Counted from the stretch's first letter, positions 1 to 6,955 are shown. The stretch is DNA of 15,617 bases from an uncultured Marinosulfonomonas sp. (GCA_947311455.1 CAMZKY010000075.1:1-15617), one strand, 5' to 3'. Notes: generated from the letters alone by a model not told the origin. A program made the numbers and translations.

Positions 1-692
1 CGGCCAATGATGTATTCGGCAGGCACAAACCCGACCCCGCCGGCATTGCGCGGCACGCGGCTGTCGGATGAATTATCGCGGTTATCGCCCATAAAGAAAT
101 AGTTGCCTTCGGGCACTGTATAAACGCCGGTGTTATCCACCTGTGTATCAAAGGTATCAAGAATATCGTGCTTAACCCCGTTGGGTAATGTTTCGGTCAG
201 GCGTTGTTTGGCGCAGGTCGCGCCGATCCCGGGATTGTTGCTACAAATTGGATAACTGCCCATTGAGCCTTGGGATTCTTTGACCTCTTCAAACACGCCA
301 GCAGGTTCAACTTTTACAGCCGTGCCGTTGATGTGCAGAATGCCGTTTTTCATCTGGATTTTGTCACCGGGCAGGCCGATCAGGCGTTTGATGAAATCGA
401 CGCCTTGGGTTGGATGACGAAACACCACAACATCACCGCGTTCCGGTTCAGAGGCAAGCAATCGCCCCGAAATTGGGCAGATGGAAAACGGGCAGGAATA
501 TTTGGAATAGCCATAGGCCATTTTGTTCACAAACAGGAAATCCCCCACCAGCAACGTGTCTTTCATTGAGGCGGAGGGGATCCAGAACGGTTGAAAAAAC
601 AGGGTGCGAAATACGCCTGCGATAATCAGCGCCCAAAAAACTGTTTTGACTGTTTCCATTATGCCGTCCGGGTTGTCGGTTTTACTGGCCAT
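1..692 (-). CDS. lepB: Signal peptidase I (leader peptidase), 3' end cut by window
   Basis: Signal peptidase I is a membrane serine protease that removes signal peptides from proteins exported by Sec or Tat. The visible 230 residues begin MASKTDNPDG. A hydrophobic membrane segment covers about residues 18–33. The box PSASMKDTLLVGD follows, with Ser42 as the expected nucleophile. Further on, GVDFIKRLIGLPGD supplies the general-base Lys, and GDNRDNSSDSR is the conserved box near the C-terminus. The box has MKDTL rather than the MxPTL of many bacteria; I recall this as common in Rhodobacterales. Two Cys-containing inserts in the periplasmic part also look typical of the group. The ATG at 692 is preceded by AGGGA; an overlapping ATG at 699 is out of frame. 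The gene lies 59 bp downstream of acpS and is probably in its operon. Only the last residues, past FVPAEYIIG, are missing. Identity is certain. Confidence 0.95.
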   Translation of the reverse strand, partial: MASKTDNPDGIMETVKTVFWALIIAGVFRTLFFQPFWIPSASMKDTLLVGDFLFVNKMAYGYSKYSCPFSICPISGRLLASEPERGDVVVFRHPTQGVDFIKRLIGLPGDKIQMKNGILHINGTAVKVEPAGVFEEVKESQGSMGSYPICSNNPGIGATCAKQRLTETLPNGVKHDILDTFDTQVDNTGVYTVPEGNYFFMGDNRDNSSDSRVPRNAGGVGFVPAEYIIG

Positions 693-716
693 TTGTCATT
701 TCCCTGCTCGGATTGT

Positions 717-736
717 GTATCATGGCTACATGATAC
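717..736. repeat. Perfect 8-bp inverted repeat in the acpS–lepB gap
   Basis: GTATCATG, a 4-base GCTA loop, then CATGATAC form a perfect stem between the acpS stop and the lepB start. No T-run follows in the direction of transcription, so it is not a classical terminator. It could be an RNA processing or stabilising hairpin, or a protein-binding palindrome. On the minus strand a TTGACT overlapping the acpS stop lies only 14 bp from a TATCAT inside the stem. That is too close for a normal sigma-70 promoter. Confidence 0.5.
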
Positions 737-751
737 TGCGATGGGCAAGAG

Positions 752-1153
752 TCAAGGTATCGGGCGCGCCTCAATCACAACAAAAGCCTGCGCCCATGGG
801 TGATCATCGGTTAATGTGACGTGAATATGGGCGGTGTGACCCGCGGGTGTCATATCGTCCAGCCTATCTTTAGCCCAGCCGGTAAGGGCCATGGAGGGCT
901 GACCCGAGGGCAGGTTGCTGACCGCGATGTCTTTCCAGCTGACGCCCATAGCAATACCGGTGCCAAGCGCCTTGGAGCAGGCCTCTTTTGCGGCCCAGCG
1001 TTTGGCATAGGTGCCAACCACATCCTTACGCCGTTCGGCACGCGCCTGTTCGGTTTGGGTGAAGACACGGTTTTTAAACCGGTCACCAAACCGGTTAAGC
1101 GTGCGGCCAATACGTTCGATATTGGCCAGATCCGTGCCGATGCCGATGATCAT
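752..1153 (-). CDS. acpS: Holo-[acyl-carrier-protein] synthase
   Basis: AcpS transfers 4'-phosphopantetheine from CoA to apo-ACP, giving the active carrier for fatty-acid synthesis. The protein has 133 residues, a usual length for the family. It opens with the family start MIIGIGTDLANIERI; Asp8 is the expected Mg ligand. The second signature is KRWAAKEACSKALGTG, with Glu57 as the other metal ligand. I chose the ATG at 1153 because the family starts with M-I-x-G-I-G-T-D. A TTG five codons upstream is in frame but unlikely. There is no clear Shine-Dalgarno sequence before the ATG. Translation is probably coupled to the small ORF upstream, whose TGA ends one base before this ATG. Neighbours pdxJ upstream and lepB downstream match the usual alphaproteobacterial order. 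Confidence 0.94.
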   Translation of the reverse strand: MIIGIGTDLANIERIGRTLNRFGDRFKNRVFTQTEQARAERRKDVVGTYAKRWAAKEACSKALGTGIAMGVSWKDIAVSNLPSGQPSMALTGWAKDRLDDMTPAGHTAHIHVTLTDDHPWAQAFVVIEARPIP

Positions 1154-1154
1154 A

Positions 1155-1283
1155 TCAATACCGATCAAATCCGGTGATTATTTTTCCGATTTGCTGATTG
1201 ACGTTTACCGTAAGCAACACCGTACCCATTTGGTCGGTGTCCGGATTAAGCCGTTGCACCGGAAGGGCAATAACAGGTTTCAT
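1155..1283 (-). CDS. Unrecognised 42-residue small protein, coupled to acpS
   Basis: I do not recognise this protein. The ORF starts at ATG 1283 and encodes 42 residues beginning MKPVIALPVQRLNPDTDQMG and ending KIITGFDRY. The stop TGA (1155–1157) is one base before the acpS ATG, the spacing expected for translational coupling. The start has the sequence AAAGGA with 7 bases before the ATG, better than anything in front of acpS. The middle (GTVLLTVNVNQQIGKIITGF) looks beta-strand-like. There is no signal peptide, membrane segment or Cys/His cluster. It could be a real small protein, a leader ORF whose only role is to load ribosomes for acpS, or the remnant of a longer gene. The ribosome binding site and exact fit to acpS favour translation; a function for the product is unproven. 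Confidence 0.5.
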   Translation of the reverse strand: MKPVIALPVQRLNPDTDQMGTVLLTVNVNQQIGKIITGFDRY

Positions 1284-1290
1284 AAGAATA

Positions 1291-1296
1291 TCCTTT
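1291..1296 (-). promoter_or_regulatory. Ribosome binding site of the small ORF before acpS
   Basis: AAAGGA lies 7 bases before the ATG at 1283. It is the only good Shine-Dalgarno between pdxJ and acpS, and it supports the 42-codon ORF as the true entry point for ribosomes that go on to acpS. Confidence 0.55.
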
Positions 1297-1352
1297 GAAG
1301 AAAGTCTTTCGACAGAAGAGCAGACTTATCGCGGTTATTCAATATCACACAG

Positions 1353-2108
1353 CTATTTACGCGCCTCATTCATCAGATCAATCATCTTTTTCATCGCGGC
1401 GGGAAGGCCAACAAAGATTGCTTCGCCGATGATGAAATGGCCGATATTCAGCTCCATTACCTCGGGGAATTCGGCAACGGGTTTGACGGTGTCATAGGTA
1501 AATCCATGACCCGCATGCACCTCGAGGCCAAGAGAATGCGCATAAGCAGACATTTCGCGCAGGCGTTCAAGTTGGGCTTTGCTTTGCTCAAATTTTTCTT
1601 CGTGAAACAGATCACAATAGGCGCCAGCATGCAATTCTACGATATCGGCCCCGATGCGGTGCGCGGCGTCAATCTGGGCGATATCAGCGGCAACAAACAG
1701 CGAAACGCGGCAACCGGCATCACGGATCGGGGCGATGAAATGCGCAAGTTTATTTTCCTGACGCGCAACTTCCAGACCGCCTTCGGTGGTAAGTTCTTCG
1801 CGTTTTTCCGGCACAATGCACACCGCGTGGGGTTTATGGCGTAGGGCGATTTTCTGCATTTCTTCGGTGGCGGCCATTTCGAAATTCAGAGGCACCGTTA
1901 GGGCGTCCATCAGCCCGTCAATATCAGAATCCGAGATGTGGCGGCGATCTTCGCGCAGGTGGGCGGTGATGCCGTCTGCGCCGGATTCCTGTGCAAGAAG
2001 CGCGGCGCGCACGGGTTCGGGATAGGCGCTGCCGCGGGCGTTTCGCACCGTTGCGACGTGATCAATATTTACGCCGAGGCGCAGTTTACCCAATGGTATC
2101 ATAGCCAT
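1353..2108 (-). CDS. pdxJ: Pyridoxine 5'-phosphate synthase
   Basis: PdxJ condenses 1-deoxy-D-xylulose 5-phosphate with 3-amino-2-oxopropyl phosphate to give pyridoxine 5'-phosphate, the last step of the DXP-dependent vitamin B6 route in the cytoplasm. It has 251 residues, close to the normal 240–250. The TIM-barrel signatures are all present: NIDHVATVRNAR near 14–25, the HLREDRRHI loop at 50–58, Glu77 in LNFEMA, and HAGHGFTYDT around 198–207. By alignment with E. coli PdxJ the catalytic His/Glu/His are about His50, Glu77 and His198. The phosphate loop is ELNIGHFIIGEA. The ATG at 2108 has AAGGA 8 bases upstream, so it is preferred over the Met at codon 3. A 241-bp gap upstream separates it from DUF2062, and pdxJ probably has its own promoter there. 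Confidence 0.97.
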   Translation of the reverse strand: MAMIPLGKLRLGVNIDHVATVRNARGSAYPEPVRAALLAQESGADGITAHLREDRRHISDSDIDGLMDALTVPLNFEMAATEEMQKIALRHKPHAVCIVPEKREELTTEGGLEVARQENKLAHFIAPIRDAGCRVSLFVAADIAQIDAAHRIGADIVELHAGAYCDLFHEEKFEQSKAQLERLREMSAYAHSLGLEVHAGHGFTYDTVKPVAEFPEVMELNIGHFIIGEAIFVGLPAAMKKMIDLMNEARK

Positions 2109-2180
2109 TTTCGAATCCTTTAGCTGTTGTTATTTAAACCTTACAGCGTTCATCGAAATTGTTGAATCATTAGATTGTAT

Positions 2181-2210
2181 TGAAACACAGGCCCGAAAAC
2201 CCGTGTTTCA
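2181..2210. repeat. Inverted repeat upstream of pdxJ
   Basis: TGAAACAC (2181–2188) and GTGTTTCA (2203–2210) are perfect 8-bp arms around a 14-base centre. On the pdxJ strand a good -10-like TACAAT (2174–2179) follows at once, so the repeat would cover the -35 region of a pdxJ promoter, although no good -35 hexamer is visible. It may be an operator. It is not a clear terminator, because no T-run follows. Confidence 0.4.
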
Positions 2211-2262
2211 GGGTTAATTCATTGGAAAGCTATATTAATAAGGGGATTTTACGAAAATACGT

Positions 2263-2302
2263 GTATGGCAAACGTATGGCTTTCGTATGGCTTGCGTATG
2301 TC
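2263..2302. repeat. 11-bp tandem repeat, about 3.5 copies
   Basis: GTATGGCAAAC, GTATGGCTTTC, GTATGGCTTGC and a partial GTATGTC follow each other with an exact 11-base period. The GTATGGC core is identical in the first three copies. The repeat lies in the 241-bp gap between DUF2062 and pdxJ, about 155–195 bp before the pdxJ start. The period is close to one helical turn. No coding function is apparent. Confidence 0.6.
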
Positions 2303-2325
2303 ATTTTGCATGGGTTTGGCGGGTT

Positions 2326-2345
2326 AACGCATCGTGCGATGCGTT
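2326..2345 (-). terminator. Perfect 9-bp stem just after the DUF2062 stop, possible transcript end
   Basis: AACGCATCG and CGATGCGTT are perfect 9-bp arms separated by 2 bases, starting 4 bases after the DUF2062 stop codon. It is well placed to end or protect the 3' end of the rpoZ–rsh–DUF2062 transcript. There is no T-run on the minus strand (AACCC follows), so intrinsic termination is doubtful. The call is a stem-loop whose role is inferred from position. Confidence 0.4.
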
Positions 2346-2349
2346 TGGG

Positions 2350-3009
2350 CTATTTTCCGAATTGCGCGGCTTCTGCTTTTTGGGCGGCCTTTTTAGCACG
2401 CCGTTCAGCAAGCTTTTCTTTGATGCGGCCTTTGCGGCGGTTTTGATACATGGCAATCAACGGATGGCTAAGGTAATAGCACAGCAGCGCAACAGGCGTT
2501 CCAATGATCAGCCCCCCCACCAGATAGGGCAGAAATACCTCGTCATTAAATACCAGCAGATTGCCCCAATCGGCCACATCATCAGTGAACATGGAAAAGA
2601 AATTGTGTTTCAGATCGTGCCATGCGCCGCTGATCGCCCCCATGACTGTATGATTTCCAGCGCCCTCAAATTTGGTGCCCAAAACCCAATGGCCCAGCTT
2701 CATGCTTGAGGCGGCAATAATCGGGAATGAAATTGGATTTCCAAAAAATGTCGCCATGATTGCTGCAAGGATATTGCCGCGCATGGTTTTGGCAATGAGG
2801 GCCGAAACAACAAAGTGAAAACCAAACAACGGCGTAAAGCTGGTTAAGACCCCTGCAAAAACCCCGCGCGAGATGCGTTCGGGCGAATCGGGAAGGCGAC
2901 GCACGCGATGGCGCACATAATGGAACGCACGCGTCCAGCCACCTTTGGGCCAAATCAATTCCCATGTTGCCCGAAAAATCGAGCGTTTATCGCGCCGTCT
3001 AAATACCAC
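2350..3009 (-). CDS. DUF2062 membrane protein
   Basis: A 219-residue inner-membrane protein of the DUF2062 family, whose function is not established. The N-terminus is short and basic. Hydrophobic segments lie at about 49–74, 79–101 and 161–187. The conserved-looking TPLFGFH (about 60–66) and FFGNP (88–92) fall at the membrane segments. The last 30 residues form a Lys/Arg/Ala-rich helical tail, probably cytoplasmic. The start is GTG at 3009. AAGGA lies 12 bases before it, rather far, and no closer start is plausible because the next Met is inside the membrane part. The gene begins 21 bp after the rsh stop, so it is very likely co-transcribed with rpoZ and rsh. Family membership is from recall of the sequence pattern; no activity should be assumed. 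Confidence 0.85.
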   Translation of the reverse strand: MVFRRRDKRSIFRATWELIWPKGGWTRAFHYVRHRVRRLPDSPERISRGVFAGVLTSFTPLFGFHFVVSALIAKTMRGNILAAIMATFFGNPISFPIIAASSMKLGHWVLGTKFEGAGNHTVMGAISGAWHDLKHNFFSMFTDDVADWGNLLVFNDEVFLPYLVGGLIIGTPVALLCYYLSHPLIAMYQNRRKGRIKEKLAERRAKKAAQKAEAAQFGK

Positions 3010-3030
3010 TTCTCTATCTAATCCTTAAAT

Positions 3031-5160
3031 TCACGGTTTACGCGCAACATCTCGATACCGTTCAATTTCGGCCACATCTGTATCTGCCTCAAGGGCCATC
3101 ATAACCCTATGCAAATGTTCTGAATCTCTCAAGTCTACATCTATCAGCAATCGGTAAAAATCCGGTTTCCGATCTACGAATTTCAAATCAGCAATATTCG
3201 CCTTTTGCTCGCCAATCAATGTGCAAATTCGCCCAAGCACACCCGCATCATTGCTGATGGTTAAACGCAAGGTCACGCCATGCGCGGCAGGGTGCGTTCC
3301 GGCATGCCAATGCAGATCAACCCACCGTGCGCCTTCTTCTTCGAATTCCATCAATACAGGGCAATCAATCGCATGCACGATCAAGCCGCGCCCGCGATAG
3401 GTAATCCCGACGATGCGTTCACCGGGAATGGGCTGACAACAGGGCGCCAGATCAAATCCCTGACCTTGCTCGATACCGACAATCGCGTGGGCTGGTTCAA
3501 TTTCGTCACCACACGTTAGAATTAATTCGGGATAAAGGGCTTCAACCACTTCATGCGCCATCAATTCGGCACATCCTAATCGTGCAAGTAAGTCGTCCAT
3601 ATTTGGCAAGTCCAAAGCCTTGGCGCCTGTTTGAAGCGCTTTGTCTGTGGCCTTTTTCCCAACCCGTTCAAACGCAACACGCGCCAATTCGCGGCCCAGT
3701 TTAATAAACCGTCCGCGATCTTCTTCGCGCAAGGAGCGGCGGATTGCAGATTTGGCGCGCCCAGTGACGGCAATGTCAATCCATGTTGCCTGCGGGCGTT
3801 GGCCCTCGGCGGTTAAGATGATCACCGATTGGCCGTTTCTAATTCGCGTCCATAATGGCACACGAATGCCGTCAATTTTGGCCCCGACACAGCTATCGCC
3901 AATACGGGTGTGGATTGCATATGCGAAATCAAGGGGTGTCGCCCCGCGTGGCAATTTCACAACCTCACCTTTGGGGGTAAAGCAGAACACCTGATCCGAA
4001 TACATTTCCAGCTTTACGTGCTCTAAAAATTCATCGTGATCTTCGGCAGAATCCAGGCGTTCTGTTAAGCCTTTAATCCATTTTGCCGGATCAACAGCAA
4101 ACGGATTTTCGGCCCGCACCCCATCGCGATATGACCAGTGCGCAGCCACACCAGCCTCGGCTACATCATGCATCTGGCGGGTTCTGATTTGCACCTCGAC
4201 CCGTTTGCCATCGCGCCCCGACACCGTGGTATGAAGCGAACGGTAGCCGTTGGATTTTGGCTGACTGATGTAATCCTTAAACCGCCCGGGCACAGCACGC
4301 CAACGTTGGTGGATCGCCCCCAACACGCGGTAAACATCACACTCGTTTTCAGTAATTACCCGAAATCCGTAAATATCAGACAGGCGTGAGAACCCTTGAT
4401 CTTTTTCCTGCATCTTGCGCCAGATCGAAAACGGCTTTTTGGCGCGCCCCACGACGCTGGCTTCAATGGATACTTTTTCCAGAACCGTGCAAATATCGTC
4501 TTTGATCTGCTGAACCACATCACCGGTTTCTTTTTGCAAGGTCAGGAAGCGGCGCATAATTGAATTGCGCGCCTCAGGATTCAGAACCGAAAATGATAGA
4601 TCCTCAAGCTCCTCACGCATCCATTGCATCCCCATGCGTCCGGCAAGGGGGGCGTAAATATCCATAGTTTCGCGGGCTTTTTGCACCTGCTTTTCTGGCC
4701 GCATGGATTTGATTGTGCGCATGTTGTGCAGGCGATCGGCCAGTTTCACCAGAATCACCCGCAAATCTTTGGACATGGCAAAGAACAGTTTACGAAAATT
4801 TTCCGCCTGTTTGGTTTCGGATGATGAAAGCTGCAGGTTTGTCAGTTTGGTTACTCCGTCCACCAGCTCGGCAATGTCATTCCCGAAAAGCTCGGCAACC
4901 TCGGAATAGGTGGATGCGGTGTCTTCTATGGTGTCATGCAAAAGCGCCGTGATGATCGTGGCATCATCCAACTGCTGCTCGGCAAGAATTGCGGCCACAG
5001 AAACGGGGTGAGTAAAATACGCCTCGCCTGAATGGCGGAACTGCCCTTCGTGCATGCGCGCACCATAATCAAAGGCGCGGCGCAGCTTATCTTCGTTTGT
5101 TTTAGGGTTGTAGGTACGAACCAGCGCTATCAGATCGTCGACTGTGATCTCATGTGGCAT
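3031..5160 (-). CDS. rsh: Bifunctional (p)ppGpp synthetase/hydrolase (Rsh, RelA/SpoT type)
   Basis: Makes and degrades the alarmone (p)ppGpp in the stringent response. All domains of a 709-residue long Rsh are present. The HD hydrolase domain keeps its metal ligands at His51, His75, Asp76 (HDTIED) and Asp142 (LADRLHNM). The synthetase domain follows at about 235–345: RAKKPFSIWRKM, DIYGFRVI, RFKDYISQPKSNGYRSLHT and Glu322 in VEVQIRT. RFKD (293–296) is the RxKD type found in bifunctional enzymes, not the ExDD of RelA-only enzymes. TGS is at about 386–446 and a C-terminal ACT domain at about 633–705. Both active sites look intact. As most alphaproteobacteria have a single long enzyme, this is probably the only one. 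It sits 22 bp after rpoZ and 21 bp before DUF2062. AAGG lies 11 bases before ATG 5160. Confidence 0.96.
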   Translation of the reverse strand: MPHEITVDDLIALVRTYNPKTNEDKLRRAFDYGARMHEGQFRHSGEAYFTHPVSVAAILAEQQLDDATIITALLHDTIEDTASTYSEVAELFGNDIAELVDGVTKLTNLQLSSSETKQAENFRKLFFAMSKDLRVILVKLADRLHNMRTIKSMRPEKQVQKARETMDIYAPLAGRMGMQWMREELEDLSFSVLNPEARNSIMRRFLTLQKETGDVVQQIKDDICTVLEKVSIEASVVGRAKKPFSIWRKMQEKDQGFSRLSDIYGFRVITENECDVYRVLGAIHQRWRAVPGRFKDYISQPKSNGYRSLHTTVSGRDGKRVEVQIRTRQMHDVAEAGVAAHWSYRDGVRAENPFAVDPAKWIKGLTERLDSAEDHDEFLEHVKLEMYSDQVFCFTPKGEVVKLPRGATPLDFAYAIHTRIGDSCVGAKIDGIRVPLWTRIRNGQSVIILTAEGQRPQATWIDIAVTGRAKSAIRRSLREEDRGRFIKLGRELARVAFERVGKKATDKALQTGAKALDLPNMDDLLARLGCAELMAHEVVEALYPELILTCGDEIEPAHAIVGIEQGQGFDLAPCCQPIPGERIVGITYRGRGLIVHAIDCPVLMEFEEEGARWVDLHWHAGTHPAAHGVTLRLTISNDAGVLGRICTLIGEQKANIADLKFVDRKPDFYRLLIDVDLRDSEHLHRVMMALEADTDVAEIERYRDVARKP

Positions 5161-5182
5161 TCAGTTCGCGCCTTAATTCGGG

Positions 5183-5536
5183 TTAGGGTTGACCTTGGGC
5201 TTCCATCAAGGCGCGCAGAAGTTTCTCTTCTGACAGATCGTCCTCGGCTGGCTTATCGGATTCGGCCCCCATCAAAAGCGCCATGGCGTCTTCTTCTGGT
5301 TCATCAACCTCGATCTGGGTTTGATTGCTTTCGATCATGCGTTCATTCAGAGCATCAACCAGTTGTGTTTCATCAGCGATTTCGCGCAGGGCCACAACAG
5401 GGTTTTTGTCATTGTCACGTTCAACCGTGATCGGGCTACCGGCGGCAATTTCACGCGCACGGTGTGCGGCAAGCATCACCAAATCAAAACGGTTTGGAAC
5501 CTTATCAACGCAATCTTCAACGGTAACGCGGGCCAT
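5183..5536 (-). CDS. rpoZ: DNA-directed RNA polymerase omega subunit
   Basis: The omega subunit binds the beta' C-terminal region, helps polymerase assembly, and in many bacteria forms part of a ppGpp binding site. The protein is 117 residues. It starts MARVTVEDCVDKVPNRFDLV and continues with MLAAHRAREI, the conserved family core. ITVERDNDKNPVVALREIAD follows. The C-terminal third is acidic and variable, as usual in alphaproteobacteria. AGGAG is placed 8 bases before the ATG at 5536. The gene is first in an apparent operon with rsh, so the polymerase subunit and the alarmone enzyme that acts on polymerase are made together. That pairing is widely conserved. Confidence 0.97.
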   Translation of the reverse strand: MARVTVEDCVDKVPNRFDLVMLAAHRAREIAAGSPITVERDNDKNPVVALREIADETQLVDALNERMIESNQTQIEVDEPEEDAMALLMGAESDKPAEDDLSEEKLLRALMEAQGQP

Positions 5537-5573
5537 AGGGCGACTCCTGATCTAAAATCCAGCTAGAAAAAGC

Positions 5574-5602
5574 TATTTAGGGGCTTTCTGCGGGCTTTAC
5601 AA
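5574..5602 (-). promoter_or_regulatory. Candidate sigma-70 promoter of rpoZ
   Basis: On the minus strand TTGTAA (5597–5602) and TAAATA (5574–5579) are 17 bp apart, in the 84-bp gap between the folK stop and the rpoZ start. Matches to consensus are 4/6 and 3/6, so this is a weak call. It would leave a leader of about 30 bases ahead of rpoZ. Confidence 0.3.
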
Positions 5603-5620
5603 GCATTGAATCAAAGCCGT

Positions 5621-6214
5621 TTACAAAGCAATAACTTTTGCAATCTCTTGCGCCGGTATCCGGTTAAGCAACTGCCTTGCGGTCACACCTAAAAGCGGAT
5701 GCATCCAATCAGGCCATATTTCGCATAAAGGCACCAAAACAAATGGCCGATCCTGAATGCGGGGATGTGGAAGGATTAGTTGATCTGGCACGGCAGAAAG
5801 CTGTTTTTCGAGATCTAAATCAATCCAGCGCTCGACAGTTTGGTGATTCGGCAAAACCTGATTTCCATAAGAAATGAGATCGATATCAAGCGTACGCCCC
5901 GCCCAACGCACCTTGCGAACGCGCCCCAGATCAGATTCAATTTGATGAAATCGCTGCAATAGTTTCTGTGGAGGTAAGCGCGTTTCCAGAATTATCACCG
6001 CATTCACATAATCCGGCCCTGCCCCTTCGGGAAAGCATGGTGTTTGATAAAACTTGCTTGTTATCTTAACGTTAATGTCACTTCTATCCGAGCCTAATTT
6101 GTCAATCGCATAGGTCAAACTTGAAATTGGCGCGCCCACAGAAGAATCCAGATTTGCACCCAAAGCCACAATCGACCTCACGAGTTTGTGATCGCGTAAA
6201 ATACCTTGCGCCAT
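5621..6214 (-). CDS. folK: 2-amino-4-hydroxy-6-hydroxymethyldihydropteridine pyrophosphokinase
   Basis: FolK (HPPK) moves pyrophosphate from ATP to 6-hydroxymethyl-7,8-dihydropterin in folate synthesis. The protein has 197 residues. It shows SIVALGANLDSS near 14–25, FYQTPCFPEGAGPDYVNAVI at about 55–74, and the family signature RVRKVRWAGRTLDIDLI at about 98–114; Asp110 and Asp112 are the expected Mg ligands. LPHPRIQDRPFVLVPL (148–163) is the C-terminal signature. The start ATG 6214 has AAAGGA about 8 bases upstream. It is divergent from the NYN-domain gene, with a 105-bp gap between, and lies 84 bp upstream of rpoZ. It is the only folate gene in the window. Identity is firm. Confidence 0.96.
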   Translation of the reverse strand: MAQGILRDHKLVRSIVALGANLDSSVGAPISSLTYAIDKLGSDRSDINVKITSKFYQTPCFPEGAGPDYVNAVIILETRLPPQKLLQRFHQIESDLGRVRKVRWAGRTLDIDLISYGNQVLPNHQTVERWIDLDLEKQLSAVPDQLILPHPRIQDRPFVLVPLCEIWPDWMHPLLGVTARQLLNRIPAQEIAKVIAL

Positions 6215-6227
6215 TTCAAAATTCCTT

Positions 6228-6258
6228 TAAAATAGAGCGACTGCTTTGCCCTATTTTA
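6228..6258. repeat. Inverted repeat between folK and the divergent NYN gene
   Basis: TAAAATAG (6228–6235) and CTATTTTA (6251–6258) are 8-bp arms separated by 15 bp. The repeat is in the AT-rich gap shared by folK and the NYN gene and touches the folK Shine-Dalgarno region. It could be an operator or a leader hairpin of folK. AT-rich arms of this length can also arise by chance. Confidence 0.3.
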
Positions 6259-6319
6259 TTTTATTACCACACCCACTCACGAAGCGAAGGCAAAACAGAA
6301 ATACCGGAAGGGAAATTTG

Positions 6320-6892
6320 ATGTTTTACAAAGACGAACGGCTTGCGCTGTTCATCGATGGCTCAAACCTGTATGCCGCCGCCAAGGCGCTTGGGTTTGAC
6401 ATCGATTACAAACTTCTACGAAGCGAATTTATGCGTCGTGGAAAAATGCTGCGGGTATTTTATTACACCGCACTTTTAGAAAACGATGACTATTCGCCAA
6501 TTCGCCCACTTGTGGATTGGCTGCATTATAACGGTTTTTCAATGGTGACCAAACCCGCCAAAGAATATACCGATTCAATGGGTCGTCGCAAAGTCAAAGG
6601 CAACATGGATATTGAACTTGCTGTCAATGCAATGGAACTGGCGCCGCATCTGGATCATATTGTGATCTTTTCCGGCGACGGCGATTTCCGCCCATTGGTT
6701 GAAAGCCTGCAACGCCAAGGCGTGCGGGTTTCTGTGGTTTCTACTATCCGCTCACAGCCGCCGATGATCGCGGACGAGCTGCGTCGTCAATGCGATAATT
6801 TCATCGAATTGAACGATCTGCGCGATGTGATCGGGCGCCCGATGCGCGAACCTGTTGCGCAGGATACCGAAGAATTGACTGACGCCGAGTAA
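6320..6892 (+). CDS. NYN-domain (LabA/DUF88, PIN-like) putative ribonuclease
   Basis: A 190-residue protein of the NYN/LabA-like family, which shares the PIN nuclease fold. The acidic residues expected for metal binding are present: Asp13 in LFIDGSNLY, Asp97 in GNMDIELAVNAM, and Asp120/Asp122 in FSGDGDFRPLV. KVKGNMD just before is also typical. The domain runs from about residue 8 to 165, with a short acidic tail. The family suggests a metal-dependent RNA nuclease, but substrate and role are not known from sequence. The ATG at 6320 has GAAGGGA about 7 bases upstream. The TTG immediately before it is in frame but too near the ribosome binding site. The gene ends in a strong terminator at 6923–6955 and seems to be transcribed alone, divergently from folK. 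Confidence 0.88.
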   Translation: MFYKDERLALFIDGSNLYAAAKALGFDIDYKLLRSEFMRRGKMLRVFYYTALLENDDYSPIRPLVDWLHYNGFSMVTKPAKEYTDSMGRRKVKGNMDIELAVNAMELAPHLDHIVIFSGDGDFRPLVESLQRQGVRVSVVSTIRSQPPMIADELRRQCDNFIELNDLRDVIGRPMREPVAQDTEELTDAE

Positions 6893-6922
6893 TTCCAATT
6901 GGCGCTTGCTGATTAATTTGTT

Positions 6923-6955
6923 AAACCGCAACGCAAGTTGCGGTTTTTCTTTTTC
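6923..6955 (+). terminator. Rho-independent terminator after the NYN gene
   Basis: AAACCGCAAC (6923–6932), tetraloop GCAA, GTTGCGGTTT (6937–6946), then TTCTTTTTC. It is a perfect 10-bp stem with a GNRA loop and a T-rich tail, 31 bases after the NYN stop. The tail ends only 11 bases before the ispH ATG, so the terminator lies right against the ispH ribosome binding site. Confidence 0.88.

Noticed and set aside
1154..1168. TTG at 1168 as the acpS start
   Set aside because: It adds five residues before the conserved M-I-x-G-I-G-T-D start and has no properly spaced Shine-Dalgarno.
1302..1328. AAGTCT…AGACTT inverted repeat after pdxJ
   Set aside because: Only 6-bp arms with a 14-base loop and no T-run; expected by chance at this length.
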